This document shows positions 33,395 to 47,161 of a DNA stretch of 64,000 nucleotides, one piece after another (position 1 is the stretch's first letter; the number at the start of each line of letters is the position of its first letter). The DNA is taken from NCBI GenBank assembly GCA_002943765.1, contig PQWQ01000026.1:124001-188000 (forward strand), in the 5' to 3' direction. The notes beneath the pieces are model-generated. The model was not told the origin of the DNA, did no database searches, and saw nothing but the letters and a program-made list of their open reading frames with translations. This DNA is from Psoroptes ovis. Taxonomy: Eukaryota > Arthropoda > Arachnida > Sarcoptiformes > Psoroptidae. Made by a program: the position numbers and the translations under genes.

Positions 33395-36232
33395 ACTATA
33401 GCCTTAGATTTTTTCGATTTTTTGAAAAAAGATGGCAATGTATAGTCTTAGATTTTTTCGATTTTTTGAAAAATTTCGACGATGTATAGCATTAGATTTT
33501 TTCAATTTTTTCAAAAATTTCCACGTACTATAACCTTAGATTTTTTCGATTTTTTCAAAAATTTTGATGATGTATAGACTTAGATTTTTTCGATTTTTTG
33601 AAAAATTTTGACGATGTATAGCATTAGATTTTTTCGATTTTTCCAAAAATTTTGCCGATGGATAGCCTTAGATTTTTTCGATTTTTCCAAAAATTTTGCC
33701 GATGGATAGCCTTAGATTTTTTCGATTTTTCCAAAAATTTTGACGATGGATAGCCTTAGATTTTTTCGATTTTTCCAAATTTTTTTTGCCATAGAAAATC
33801 AATGGAGAAAATGCCATAGAAAATCAATGGAAAAAATGCCATAGAAAATCAATGGAGAAAATTTTTCGATTTTTTCAAAAATTTTGTCGATGTATAGTCT
33901 TAGATTTTTTCAAAATTTTCGAAAATTTTGTCGATGTATAGTCTTAGATTTTTTCGATTTTTTGAAAAAAGATGGCGATGGATAGCCTTAGATTTTTTCG
34001 ATTTTTCCAAATTTTTTTGCCGTAGAAAATCAATGGGAAAAATGCCATAGAAAATCAATGGAGAAAATTTTTCGATTTTTTTGAAAATTTCCACGTACTA
34101 TAGCCTTAGATTTTTTCGATTTTTTCAAAAATTTTGCCGATGGATAGCCTTAGATTTTTTCAAAATTTTCGAAAATTTTGTCGATGTATAGTCTTAGTTT
34201 TCGATTTTTAGAAAAATTTTGACGATGTATAGTCTTAGATTTTTTCGATTTTTTGAAAAAAGATGGCGATGTATAGTCTTAGATTTTTTCGATTTTTAGA
34301 AAAATTTCCGCGTACTATAGCCTTAGATTTTTTCGATTTTTTCAAAAATTTTGTCGATGGATAGCCTTAGATTTTTTCGATTTTTTCAAAAATTTTGCCG
34401 ATGGATAGCCTTAGATTTTTTCGATTTTTTGAAAATTTCCACGTACTATAGCCTTAAATTTTTTCGATTTTTTGAAAAATTTTGACGATGGATAGCCTTA
34501 GATTTTTTCGATTTTTCCAAATTTTTTTGCCGTAGAAAATCAATGGAAAAAATGCCATAGAAAATCAATGGAGAAAATTTTTAGATTTTTTTGAAAATTT
34601 CCACGTACTATAGCCTTAGATTTTTTCGATTTTTCCAAAAATTTCCACGTACGATAGCCTTAGATTTTTTCGATTTTTCCAAAAATTTCCACGTACTATA
34701 GCCTTAGATTTTTTCGATTTTTTCAAAAATTTTGACGATGGATAGCCTTAGATTTTTTCGATTTTTTGAAAAATTTCCACGTACTATAGCCTTAGATTTT
34801 TTCGATTTTTTGAAAAATTTCCACGTACTATAGCCTTAAATTTTTTCGATTTTTTCAAAAATTATGCCGATGGATAGCCTTAGATTTTTTCGATTTTTTG
34901 AAAAATTTCCACGTACTATAGCCTTAAATTTTTTCGATTTTTTGAAAATTTCCACGTACGATAGCCTTAGATTTTTTCGATTTTTCCAAAAATTTCCACG
35001 TACTATAGCCTTAGATTTTTTCGATTTTTTGAAAATTTCCACGTACGATAGCCTTAGATTTTTTCGATTTTTTCAAAAATTTTGTCGATGGATAGTCTTA
35101 GATTTTTTCGATTTTTCCAAAAATTTCCACGTACGATAGCCTTAGATTTTTTCGATTTTTTGAAAATTTCCACGTACTATAGCCTTAAATTTTTTCGATT
35201 TTTTGAAAAAAGATGGCGATGGATAGCCTTAGATTTTTTCGATTTCTTGAAAAATTTTGACGATGGATAGCCTTAGATTTTTTCGATTTTTCCAAATTTT
35301 TTTGCCGTAGAAAATCAATGGAAAAAATGCCATAGAAAATCAATGGAGAAAATTTTTCGATTTTTTTGAAAATTTCCACGTACTATAGCCTTAGATTTTT
35401 TCGATTTTTTGAAAAATTTCCACGTACTATAGCCTTAAATTTTTTCGATTTTTTCAAAAATTATGCCGATGGATAGCCTTAGATTTTTTCGATTTTTCCA
35501 AAAATTTCCACGTACTATAGCCTTAGATTTTTTCGATTTTTTGAAAATTTCCACGTACGATAGCCTTAGATTTTTTCGATTTTTCCAAAAATTTCCACGT
35601 ACTATAGCCTTAGATTTTTTCGATTTTTTGAAAATTTCCACGTACGATAGCCTTAGATTTTTTCGATTTTTTCAAAAATTTTGCCGATGGATAGCCTTAG
35701 ATTTTTTCGATTTTTCCAAAAATTTCCACGTACTATAGCCTTAGATTTTTTCGATTTTTTCAAAAATTTTGTCGATGGATAGTCTTAGATTTTTTCGATT
35801 TTTCCAAAAATTTCCACGTACTATAGCCTTAGATTTTTTCGATTTTTTCAAAAATTTTGTCGATGGATAGCCTTAAATTTTTTCGATTTTTTGAAAAATT
35901 TTGACGATGGATAGCCTTAGATTTTTTCGATTTTTCCAAATTTTTTTGCCGTAGAAAATCAATGGAGAAAATGCCATAGAAAATCAATGGAGAAAATTTT
36001 TAGATTTTTTTGAAAATTTCCACGTACTATAGCCTTAGATTTTTTCGATTTTTTGAAAATTTCCACGTACGATAGCCTTAGATTTTTTCGATTTTTTGAA
36101 AATTTCCACGTACTATAGCCTTAAATTTTTTCGATTTTTTGAAAAAAGATGGCGATGGATAGCCTTAGATTTTTTCGATTTCTTGAAAAATTTTGACGAT
36201 GTATAGCCTTAGATTCTCTAGATTTTTTCAAA
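33395..36232. repeat. Tandem array of ~44-bp units with higher-order structure
   Basis: About 60 units over 2.8 kb. The core is ATAGCCTTAGATTTTTTCGA followed by a T-run and a C/G-AAAAA stretch. Linkers come in at least three flavours: TTTTGACGATGG/TTTTGCCGATGG, TTTCCACGTACTATAG and AAAAGATGGCGATGG. Five longer inserts carry GCCATAGAAAATCAATGG duplications (near 33785, 34018, 34528, 35304, 35946). Blocks repeat at about 600-640 bp; for example 34836-35042 and 35435-35641 match at an offset of 599 bp. Units stay open in several frames, but this reflects unit composition and not a gene. It lies between the convergent 3' ends of DCTN1 and papilin. Confidence 0.95.
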
Positions 36233-36574
36233 AAATTGGAAAAAGATGAGGAATATATAACAAAGTTGGCATTCAATTAATGATTTCATAAAATTAATAA
36301 AATTTAAATAATAAGTTCGTCGGCGTAGTTCTCCGATTTTTTTATTATAATTAATTTGAATTGAATTCGTATGTCGTACAATCGATAATAGATATTTCGT
36401 ATTCAAAAGAAAGTGTAAAATGATAGTTTGATATTTTGAAAAACATTTACGAAAAAATTAAAAATAAAATTATATGATAATCTTTGAGAACGAAAATTAT
36501 GGTCCCATTTTTCATGCTGAAATTGTAGTCATACTCATCTTATTTACATCATGTATTATTCTTATTTCATGTCA
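36233..36574. other. Spacer between tandem array and papilin stop
   Basis: 342 bp that must contain the papilin 3' UTR (minus strand). AT-rich; TTTATT on the plus strand near 36339 gives a minus-strand AATAAA about 230 bp past the papilin stop. No other feature is seen. Confidence 0.35.
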
Positions 36575-39500
36575 TCAAAATCTGTTCAATTCATTCGATC
36601 GTTGTTCATTATTCATTGATCTCATCATTGTATTATTCTCTTCCTGCTGTTTTTTGCTATGTTCAGCAATATAACAGGAACGGCAGCAAAATTTATTGAA
36701 ATGTTCATTACTACAATAATTATTTTGTATAATCATTGCACAATTAGCAAATGCTGGACTATCTTGACAATCGGCGGGTATATGAATGTCTATTGTACGA
36801 AAGATAAAAATGATAAATAGGTTCATATAAATCAAAAGATAAATGCATCACATACTTTCAACTTGTATTTGTATTGATGAATATGAATCCGATGTAGGTC
36901 CAGTATTAGCACGGCAACGATATTCACCAGAATCGGCACGTGTTAAATGATAAACTAACAATGTATTATTAGGCATAATCATATAATGATGATGATTTGT
37001 TTGATCGACTAATAAGGGTATATCACTATTGATATACCAAATAATGTTTGCCGAAGGAATTATTGCTCCAGTACGTTGATTTCGTACAATACAATCCAGA
37101 TGTAATAATGTACCAACACGATAATCTTTTGGCCAAAAATCAATTTCAGTAGTTATTGGATCTATTATAATGAGGAAAAAAAATTCATTTTTATATAAAT
37201 TTAAACAGAGAAAACATTAATTTTCAATTTAATTCACCTTCTGGAATCATTGGTTGATTCGCATTCGGATCATTGATATTGTTATGATTTAAAAAATCAT
37301 TATTTGATAATATTCCATTTGTTTGTTGATCAATATGTTGATCATAATTCACATCATGTAAATCACCATTATTAGATTGATTTAGTTGTTTATTATGAAA
37401 TAAAATCGAATCATATGGAACAATTTCTAAATCATCACGTTGTTTATCATGTGCAATTATTGGCGCATCATTATCCAATAATAATTCAATATCTTTACGA
37501 TCACCTTCGAATGGTTCGACACCGTTTGTAGCCTGTAAATTTTGAAAATGTAAATAATGAGTAATATTTAAGAAAAAAAAGACTAAAGTTTAAATTTTTT
37601 TTGTTTGTTTGTTCAACTAACATGACATGTATAATAACCACTATCATTTTCATCAACTTTTTGTATGATTAATGTATGATTTGGCCATTGTTGATATTTT
37701 CGATCATTAATTGGCAACATTTGATTATGACGCCACCTTTAAAAATTTGAATTTTGAAAAAAAAACAACAATTAAACTTTTTCTGTTTAAATAAAAACAT
37801 TGTTGTTAATTACAAACCATGTAACTTTAGGTTCTGGTGAACCTAGAGCATTACAATGCAAATAGGTTGGCATACCAACTTGTGCAATGACACGTTTCGA
37901 TACTTCGGGAGATATTTTTGCAGGTTCTTTTGAAATAAAAATGAATTAATTCAAAAAAAAAAAAAAATGAATTAAATCAATTTCCAAATTATCATTCACA
38001 ACACACAAACTAACCATTAATTTCCAATGGTACCATTTGATATCCAATTTTAGGATCAGATAAACAATAATAAATACCACGATCATTTTTCTGAATGTTA
38101 TTCAATCTTAATGAACCATTTTCCAATATATCATAATGTTCTAATGATTGATCAATTTGTTGTCCATCTTTTATCCAAATTATCGATGTGGATGTCTGAT
38201 TTGTTGATGAATTTTGTGGCGCATCAATTCGGGGACAATCAAGTATAGCTTCTTTTTGGCCAATTTTAGCAAATACTGAACCAGGATAATATTGTTGTTG
38301 TTGTTGTTGTTGCTGTTGCTGCTGCTGTTGTTGTTGTTGATCATAATTTATTTCATTAGTATGCGAATATTCTTGTGATGGTATTGATTGATTTCGTTGC
38401 ACATCGGATAAATCATCATTGGTTGTTGTATGATAAATATGTTGATCACCAGTATGAACTATTCTATTTGAATTTTCATCATTTCTATCATTATGCGGCT
38501 GCTGCTGTTGATTATCGTTATCGCCATAAATATCATTCGTAATTGTGTTTGCATCGGAAGATTTATTTTGTTGATGATCATATGATGAAGATATTGGTGG
38601 ATAATATTGTTGATTTATTTGTTGTTGTTGCTGCTGCTGCTGTTGTGGTGTTTGCCCATTAGCGACAAATGAATAATTATAATAATTAGAATTTTGTTTA
38701 TCATCTGATGATAGATCATTGCCATTTGATGGTGAATAATAATAAGTTGATTGATTCGATAATGGATCTTGATATGAATAAAAACCTTCAATTTGTGCAC
38801 AAACATTAGCACATCCATTATGGCAACATTTATCTGATGCACGACAATCAGCATCCGAACGACATTGATCATAACATTCGAGAGATTGTTCTCGCTCGGA
38901 TTCGGGTACACGATGAATATTTTGTGGACATTGTCCCGGTTTAACACGTAAACGACATTCAGCATTTGCACGAATTTTACCAGTGATATCATCACGAAAC
39001 AATTCAACAGCACAATTCATTTGCTCGGGACATTGTATGTCATTGCATGGATTTTTACAACGACATGCAGGGCAGCCACGATGATCTTGATAGTAATCGA
39101 TTCCAAGTATACAGCTATCTTCATTACATTCCATTGCTTCACAGCCAGGTGGCACAGGTTGCCTATTACGATCATATGCTGTTGATAGTTGTTGATTAGG
39201 TTCAACATATGGATAAGGTTGTGAATCAGGTTGTAATCGTTCTTCGATTGGATGAATTTGATAATGTTCTTGTTGATGTTGTTGGTGTTGACGAGAAACA
39301 CCCGAACAAAAACGAATACATTGATCAAAATCATTGAAACGATTTTTATTGCCATTACAACCACTATAAACGAATGGGAAACATGTATGACTATTTGGAT
39401 CAAACCACCATTTGGCAAGTGTTTCATGACAAGTACCAGGTTCCATTTTTTCAAAACAAACCAATTCAGGACGATCAATACCTTCAAGTGCGCCTTCATC

Positions 39501-42500
39501 ATCGCCGGCTCGATTGGGACTTGTTTTACATGCCTCTTCACATTCTTCAACACGATCAAAACGATTATCATTACCATCACAACCTCCGTATATGAACATT
39601 TGACAGCTATTATCTTCGATTGAATAATAGTATTGTGGAAAATAACCGCGACACGGTCCTTTGATCATTGGTTGCTGACAACGATCTAATTTTGTACGAT
39701 TATCGTTCGACTGAATCGGATCGGTGATTGATGATTGTGGCTGCTGTGGTTGTTGTGATAAATTATCATGGTCTGAAACGGTAGGATGTTCAGTACGACA
39801 TTGTTGTTCACATATTTCTTTAGTATTGAATCGATTAGCATTACCATAACATCCACTGAATAAAAATTCATAACATTCATTGTTTTGAGGATCATAATAA
39901 TATTGGGTGAAATTTCCAGTACAAGAACCACGTAATTGTGGTAATTTACAAATATCTTGCGAATTCCAACATTTAGTTTGACATTCTTGTTGTGATTGGA
40001 AACGATTTTCATTACCTTCACAGCCTCCATAAATAAATTCTTTGCAAACACCATCACGACTATCATAATACCATTGTATTTGATTTTTTTCACATGGACC
40101 AGCATCAAATTGTTTGAAACAATTTTCAGGATGAAATTTTTCGAACGAAGTCATACTTTGATCCAAACTTGATGGCATTGGCTGTCCATATTGTTGCTGC
40201 TGTTGTTGAATTTGGCGTTCTCTTGGTATCACACAACGATATTGACATTCTTCTTCACTTTCGAAATTATTACGATTACCACCGCATCCATAATAATAGA
40301 AACGATGACACCGGCGATCTTCGATATCATAATACCAACGATGACGATAATCTTGACATTTTATATCGCCAGAATCTTTAGGCTCTAAACAAGGGTCATT
40401 TTGCATGATCGGTATTATTTGTGATGCATATGCCAAGCACTTTTGTTCACATTGTACTTGATCATCAAAACGATTATCATTACCACCACAACCACTATAA
40501 TAGAAACGTTCACAGCGGCCAGTGTTTATATCAAAATACCATTGTATGATAGCATCATGACAATTACCATGTGCTTGTGGTAATGCACAAACACTTTCAT
40601 ATGATGATGGTGATATGATTGGCATTATTTCATTGTCACGATCTGATGACGGGAATGATGGTCGTCGATAATGTTCTTGTTGCTGCTGCTGCTGTTGTTG
40701 TTGTTGTTGATTATGATGCATTGAATAATAATAATCAGGAATTGTTTGATTACAAAGTTTTTCACAAGAAATTCGATCAATGAAACGATTTTTATTACCA
40801 CCACAACCTGAATAAGTAAATTCTTGACATCGTCCAATACGATGATCAAAATACCAACGTGGAAATGAACCTAGACATGAACCTTGAGCTATCGGTAGCA
40901 TACATATTTCGAATGGTGTTCGTGATGCACAAGCACTTTGACATTCATCTTCAGTTTGGAAATTATTCAAATTTCCATGACAGCCACCATAGCTGAATTC
41001 GCGACAACGACCTTCATCACGGCGATAATACCATCGTTTATAACTACCACGGCAAGGACCGGGCTGCGGTGGTTGATCACATTGATCCAATGCTTGTTCT
41101 TGATATATACAATTCTGTACACATTGTTCCATTGTTTCAAAACGATTAGTATTGCCTAAACATCCACCATATAAAAATCTTTCACAACGTTTTGTTTCAT
41201 CATCATAATAAAATGCTTCAGTTGATGAATTACATGGCCCGGTTATTTTTGGCAATAGACATCGTTCAGGACCTTCTGGTTTTACACATGAACGTTCACA
41301 TTGTTCTTCAGAACTGAATCGATTACCATTGCCTTGACAACCACCATACCAGAAACGATTACATCGTCCACTTTCATTATCGAAAAACCATTGAACAGAG
41401 AAATTTGAACATGGACCCGATTCTTTGGGTAATTTACATACTTCTGACTTCAATTTCATATCTAAAGGTAATCCACTTGGACATCCTTCAAATTTAGGTC
41501 CATATGCGACTGTAACGCCATCGGCACAACAACCAAATGGTGTATCGGCACAGCTGCAACCAGCGAAATCAGGTCCTTGTGCTGGAATTTGACTGCCTGG
41601 ACAGCAACCGTATGTCAAAGTATCGCAAGGACATCCTTGATAATTAGGTCCTTGTGCGAATGTAAACATATCTGAACAGCATCCATATGGTGATGATGTG
41701 CAATCACAACCTTCTCGATTATCTCCACGAGCTGGTGTACGGCCATCAGCACAGCATCCGTAACGCATTCTTTCACAAAGACAGCCTTCATAATTTTCGC
41801 CAGATGCAGGACTAAAATCATCTTGACAACAGCCAAACGGATAATCATGGCATGTACAACCATAATATCTAGGACCGATTGCTTTCTTTTTGCCATTTGG
41901 ACAGCAACCGAATTCAGTAAGACTACAATCGAGATCATCACCAGTAACTGGAGCGTCAGTCGTAATAAATAAATTCATGACCGAATCTATAGTGCTGGAC
42001 AAAAATGAGCTCAAATCGCCGCTGCCTTCTTCACATCCTTGACCGTTGGGACCTTGAGCTTGATTCCATCCATCTGGACAGCAGCCGAATTTTGATTTTG
42101 AACAATCACTAACAAGATTTGCAGGTGTTGTTGCACATTTTGTCGGATCATCATCGTCACAATTATTCGATTGTGTAGTCGATTCAGTAGTAAACAATGT
42201 TGTTATCATTGTAGTCGGTTCCATCGTTGTTGTCATCATTGTTGTTGTTTCTTCCATTGTTAATGGACATCCATATAAATCACTTGAATTGGCCATAGTT
42301 ATTTTATCAGGACAACAGCCATATTGTGTGTTTGAACAATCGATAGGACAACCAATACCATATGGTCCTAATGCTAATGTAAGATTTCGTTCGATTTCAA
42401 TTTCATTCAAATCATCATCATTGTTAGCTGATGAACTGATTGGACAACAACCGTATTCCGATTGTGAACAACTTTCAAGCGATTCAACTGTTTTCATTGG

Positions 42501-45500
42501 ACAATTACGTAAATCTTCGTCGGCTGCAGTTGAATAATCAGTTGGACAACAGCCGAATTCAGTATCTTTACAATCGATCATTGCTGCTAATTGTTCTTCA
42601 TTACATTGTTCAATGTTACATTGTTCAGATTCATTTATCAATTCATCATTACAAAGATCGCTCTGTTCAAAATGTGCTTGATTGTTTTTCACAGTTGTTT
42701 TCAAACAGAAACGCTTGTGCATACGTTTACCACCACCACAAGGAAGATTACAAGGACCTGATGGCCCATCAAACCATTGTCCTTTTGAACATTGCTCACT
42801 TTGATCAGGATCTGACAATTCGCAGACAGTAGCTGTTGGTGGCTTCAAATCAATTTGACATTTAGTTTCATCTTCTTCTTTGATAATTCCATTATTATCC
42901 ATATGACCACAAAATACGTGTCGAGTTTGCATACCAGTACAAGTTCCAGTACATTTACTCCATTCAGATGTAAACCATAATGGATGTGAACATGTAGTTC
43001 CATCAGGACAATCTTGTCGATCTGCTGGTCGTTCACCACGCAATTTCGTGCATGCATCATCAGGAAATATTTGACCATCAAATGAAACACAAGCAACTTG
43101 TCTTGTTTGTACCTTTGATGAACAATCAGTATCGCATGATGACCATGCTGTTGTAACCCATTCAACTGAACCAAGGTCTTCACATGGTTGCATTGAACAA
43201 GATTGTTCTTCGGCTGGTTTATTGTCGAGATCACATAAATAGTCGTCCACAAATTCAACATTATCATCCTCGTTGTCTGTTTCGGTTGTTTCACGTTTTG
43301 CTGGCTGCAACTCTTGATCAGCTGAAATTTCTGTTGTAGGTTTTTGATCGTTTTCTGGATTAATTGTTGTCGTTTGATCATTAAAATCTTGAATTGTTGT
43401 AGTTTCTGGCAAATTCTCAGGCAGTAAAGTTGATGAATCTTGTACAGAATTTTCTCCAACAATAGATGAGATCGTTGTGGCAGTATCTGAAGCTTTTTGG
43501 TTTTCAAGAGAATCAGCTGAATGAGGCTTGCGGCCACAGCGTACACTACGTGTTTGTTTACCAACACCACAATGTTTATCACACTATTCATGTGAAAATA
43601 AAGTTGATTTATATTAAATTTATCATGTATAAATGTCAAATTTACAAACCTTGGTCCATTCACCGATAATCCATTCAGGACAATTATTCAAATCTGGTTT
43701 ACATTTTTGTATATTTTCTGGTTTGGTTTGATTATTACCAATACAATGTGAATCAGGTAATAAATCGGTAGATCCTTTTGCAGCAGGACATATATCAGAA
43801 TCACCGGATGAACAATAAACATTACGATAGCGTACACCATGAACACATGAACATTCACTCCATTCACTTGTTTGCCATTTCGAAGTACATTTATTCTCAT
43901 TAAAGCATTGTCTTGTATCAGAAGGTCGTTTAGATGCATCACAAAGTGAATCTGGAGCTTGCTCTTGTTGTCCAGTACGTGTATTTATTGATGCACAATA
44001 AACGTTACGATGTTGTACGCCTGTACCACATGATTTTGAACATTCAGAGTAATCACCGAATATCCAAACATATCTAGGATAGCCTCTACGCCCACCACTA
44101 CCAGGTGATGTTGAATCGGGTATGGGAATTTCACCGCCATATTGATCATTGTTAGTTAATGGTACCGAATATTCATATGATATTCCATGATTCGGTTCTT
44201 GATATAACAATTGAATGAATAAAGGTTCTCTGGTCGGTCCCAATGCACGGAGTTTTTCCGGAAAATTATCATAACGTCGGGCACCATGTGGACGTTGATA
44301 GTGAAATTTAGTGCCGGCTATATCATAGGTAGATGGTGGCTGTATACGCCATTTTCCATTCAAATAAGATTTGCCTTTTTGATTGCGTATAGCTAAATAA
44401 TTATTGGTGGGCATTAATTCTTCAATGGTAATATTTGTTGACCCAGCCGGTATATAAAGTATATCATTGTACCCGGTACGTAAACCTTGATTTTGTTGAT
44501 AAACACCATAGATGCGGCGGCATGTTGAACCATCACCACCACAAACACGACAATTATCTTCTTTTAGATTCGATCCTAGAACACGATCACATCCTAATTC
44601 AACGCAAACACCATCAATGCAAATATTGTTGGAATCATCATCATAACAACGGGTGCCATCGATAACTTTTCTTGAATGACGATAATAGAAACGTTCATTT
44701 TCTGGCTTACAATTCAATTCACAAGGATTTCCATCGGCTATTGATATTACGTAAAATTCAATATTGTAATTAGTATTGAAAGGGTTATAGTGATAGGATA
44801 AATACCTATATAATGTGGCAGCCAATTATAATATCGTCCATCGAACGGGATCGGATTGAAACGTGAACATTGATTGGCACGAAAATCTTCAGTACCTTCA
44901 GGACATTCCTATCATGAAAAGTAAGAACAATAATTTAAATAATTTGATTTAATTTGAAATTTTCTTCCGTATTTCAATGAATGAATAGTCACAAATTGTC
45001 ACAATGCATACATATATATGTGTTACACTGAAATAAAATTGAGGCTAAAATAGTGAAATTTAGATTTCAAGAAATTATTTAAAAGTTCTAGAAAAAAATA
45101 GATTAAGGTCGTCAAATTGGACCATTGGAACAGTTACTGTTGTTGTTGTTGTTGTTTTTTTTTTCCACCAAAATATAAAGAGTAAACACAGGTATAGTTC
45201 AATGAAATATATAAGTATATCTGTGTGTGTGTGATGATCAGTATTATCATATTATGAAAGATATTGTTTTCTAATAAGAAATTATCTAAAAAAAGTTGAA
45301 AGAAAATGAAACCAAGTCATATTATTACTATTATTATTATTATTATTATTATTATTATCGTTGTTATTGTTATATTTATATTTTCATTGACCACATTCGA
45401 CATCAAATGTTAATGAATGATGAAAATTTTTATTATTTCATTTACATTGTGACCTATATTTTCATACATTTTGACCTGACCATTCAATGAAGGTCGACAA

Positions 45501-47161
45501 CTTTTTATGATTTGGACCTAAATTTCTATTTCGATGGCCTTCCAAACAATATTTTATGGCCTCCTGACCTATATTTATTGTAAAGGTGTTTATAATATGT
45601 TCATTGTGATTATTCATTTTTTTTTTTAATTTATTTATAAATTGAAACAAATTTCATTTTCATTCAAGTTTTCCAATAATAGAATCATAATAAAATATAA
45701 AAATAAAATACTTTCTATTTTTATGAATAAATACATGTTGCTATATTTATATAATCTAAAATGGAAAAAAAATGATTTATTTTGACCTATTAATGTTGAT
45801 AATAATAATAATAATAATGATGATTACTCAATTAAAGAAAATAGAGAGACATTTATGACTAAATAAATGTATTAATAGACATATGTATGTGTGGAGAATA
45901 GAGTTGAAATAAAAGAGAAAAACAATGATCGACAGTTGATGACAATGAATTCAATGAAAAAAAAAAAAATAAAATAAAATGTAATTCAAGTTCAAGTTCA
46001 AATTTTCATATTTTCATAAATTGTCAATAATAAACAATAATAAATACCTGTATATTACAACTGATATAACGTTTTGATGGTCCAATACATGTTCTGTTTG
46101 AAAAGGTATTATGAATTCAATGAAAAATATTAATTTTAAAATAATGATAATTGAAAAATTTAAAAATTCAGCGTACCTTTGTGGATCTAAACAAACACGT
46201 GTTTGAAAATATACACCACTATCGCATGGTTTGGTACATTCACTTAAATCGGTCCACTGGCCCCATGGTCCTTGTTCAATTTGTTGATCATATAATGAAC
46301 CATAATAACCTAATTGAATATCTGGTGATAATTGTGGATGTGTGGATGATGATGATGATGATGTTTGCCGACGTAATATTCTATGATGTTGAAGTGTTGT
46401 TCGATTTAAATCATTATAATTGATTATATCAAAATAATCAATTAATTTGATTTTATTCAATGTATCATTGTGTTGATGATGATTATAATGAATCTATTTT
46501 TAGAAACAAAGAAAAAAATGGAATTGAAACATGTCGATTTGAAAAAATTTGCAGCAAAAAAAAACATGCGCAATATTTAAATATGCAGGATTTAAAGTTT
46601 TTATTCGTAGTTTTAAAATTAATTTTCGTAATTTTGTTCGAAATTTCAAATGGTAAAATTACGAAATCGAATTTCAAAACTATGAATTGAAACTTTAAAC
46701 CCTTGTATTAATTTGAAATATGACACAAATATATCGAACAAACAAAGAATAACTCTTTCAAAATTGAAACATTGTTACATTTTTTTTGCAAAAAAAAAAA
46801 AAAACACTCGAATACTTACATTTGAATTCAATTTTGTTGCCAGAATTTGTGATGAATTAACAAATGTAAGCGATGATAATAATGATAATAATAATAATAA
46901 TAATGATGATAATATGAATGTTGAAACAATATTCTTGAATTTCGATGAATTATTTTGACGAAAATTATTGGAAGATTTTATTGATGATTTAGTCGAATTC
47001 GATGATGATCTTCGAAAGGATTGCACAAATAATTTGGAGCATTTCTTCCATTTTATTGATTGATGATTATTATCATTATTATTATTATTATTAGATTGTT
47101 TATCTAATAATAATAATTCTTTTTTCATACGATGGAATCTCATGATGATTCCACCATTCAT
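36575..47161 (-). CDS. Ppn: Papilin (extracellular matrix, ADAMTS-like multi-Kunitz protein)
   Basis: Eleven exons: 47161-46820, 46493-46177, 46093-46048, 44908-44806, 44737-43650, 43583-38015 (5.6 kb), 37926-37818, 37736-37622, 37532-37238, 37161-36856 and 36789-36575, giving 2834 aa. Family knowledge: papilin is a basement-membrane glycoprotein related to ADAMTS non-catalytic regions. Seen in order: a long N-terminal region with a hydrophobic segment (about 78-101), TSP1 repeat (GPWGQWTDLSECTKPC), Cys-rich and spacer modules, six further TSP1 repeats, about ten papilin cassettes (pattern C..xYGCC.DG...A.GP...GC), ten Kunitz domains, an antistasin/CR-like module, one WAP domain (eight Cys), Gln-rich linkers, three Ig domains and a C-terminal PLAC domain (ADCQDSPAFANC...NKFCCRSC). 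Gln runs and acidic linkers separate modules. Exon phases and module order fit papilin throughout. Confidence 0.93.
44909..46047 (-). other. Long papilin intron 3
   Basis: 1139 bp. It holds a GTT run and poly-T near 45140-45163, an (ATT)n microsatellite near 45320-45358, an (AAT)n run near 45800, and four exact TGACCT hexamers (45450, 45472, 45565, 45783), two of them within an identical TGACCTATATTT. No exon-like frame was found. Confidence 0.4.
46494..46819 (-). other. Papilin intron 1
   Basis: 326 bp between the exon carrying the hydrophobic N-terminal segment and the first TSP1 exon. AT-rich with a long A-run near 46790-46803. Nothing else is seen. Confidence 0.4.

Noticed and set aside
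34836..35738. Overlapping open frames on both strands inside the tandem array, rich in Phe/Asp/Lys/Arg
   Set aside because: They are translations of the 44-bp repeat unit in different frames. The same peptides recur with the repeat, and there is no start context, domain or unique sequence.
33370..36240. CRISPR-like reading of the regular repeats
   Set aside because: The repeats are contiguous with no unique spacers, and the genome is a eukaryote; this is a tandem minisatellite array.
39017..39623. Long alternative-frame open stretches inside the papilin Kunitz exon
   Set aside because: Shadows of the real papilin frame, which has the conserved cysteine pattern. Alternative frames are Val/Ile/Met-rich with no domain.
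45296..45490. Plus-strand frame with a run of tyrosines in a papilin intron
   Set aside because: Generated by the (ATT)n microsatellite.
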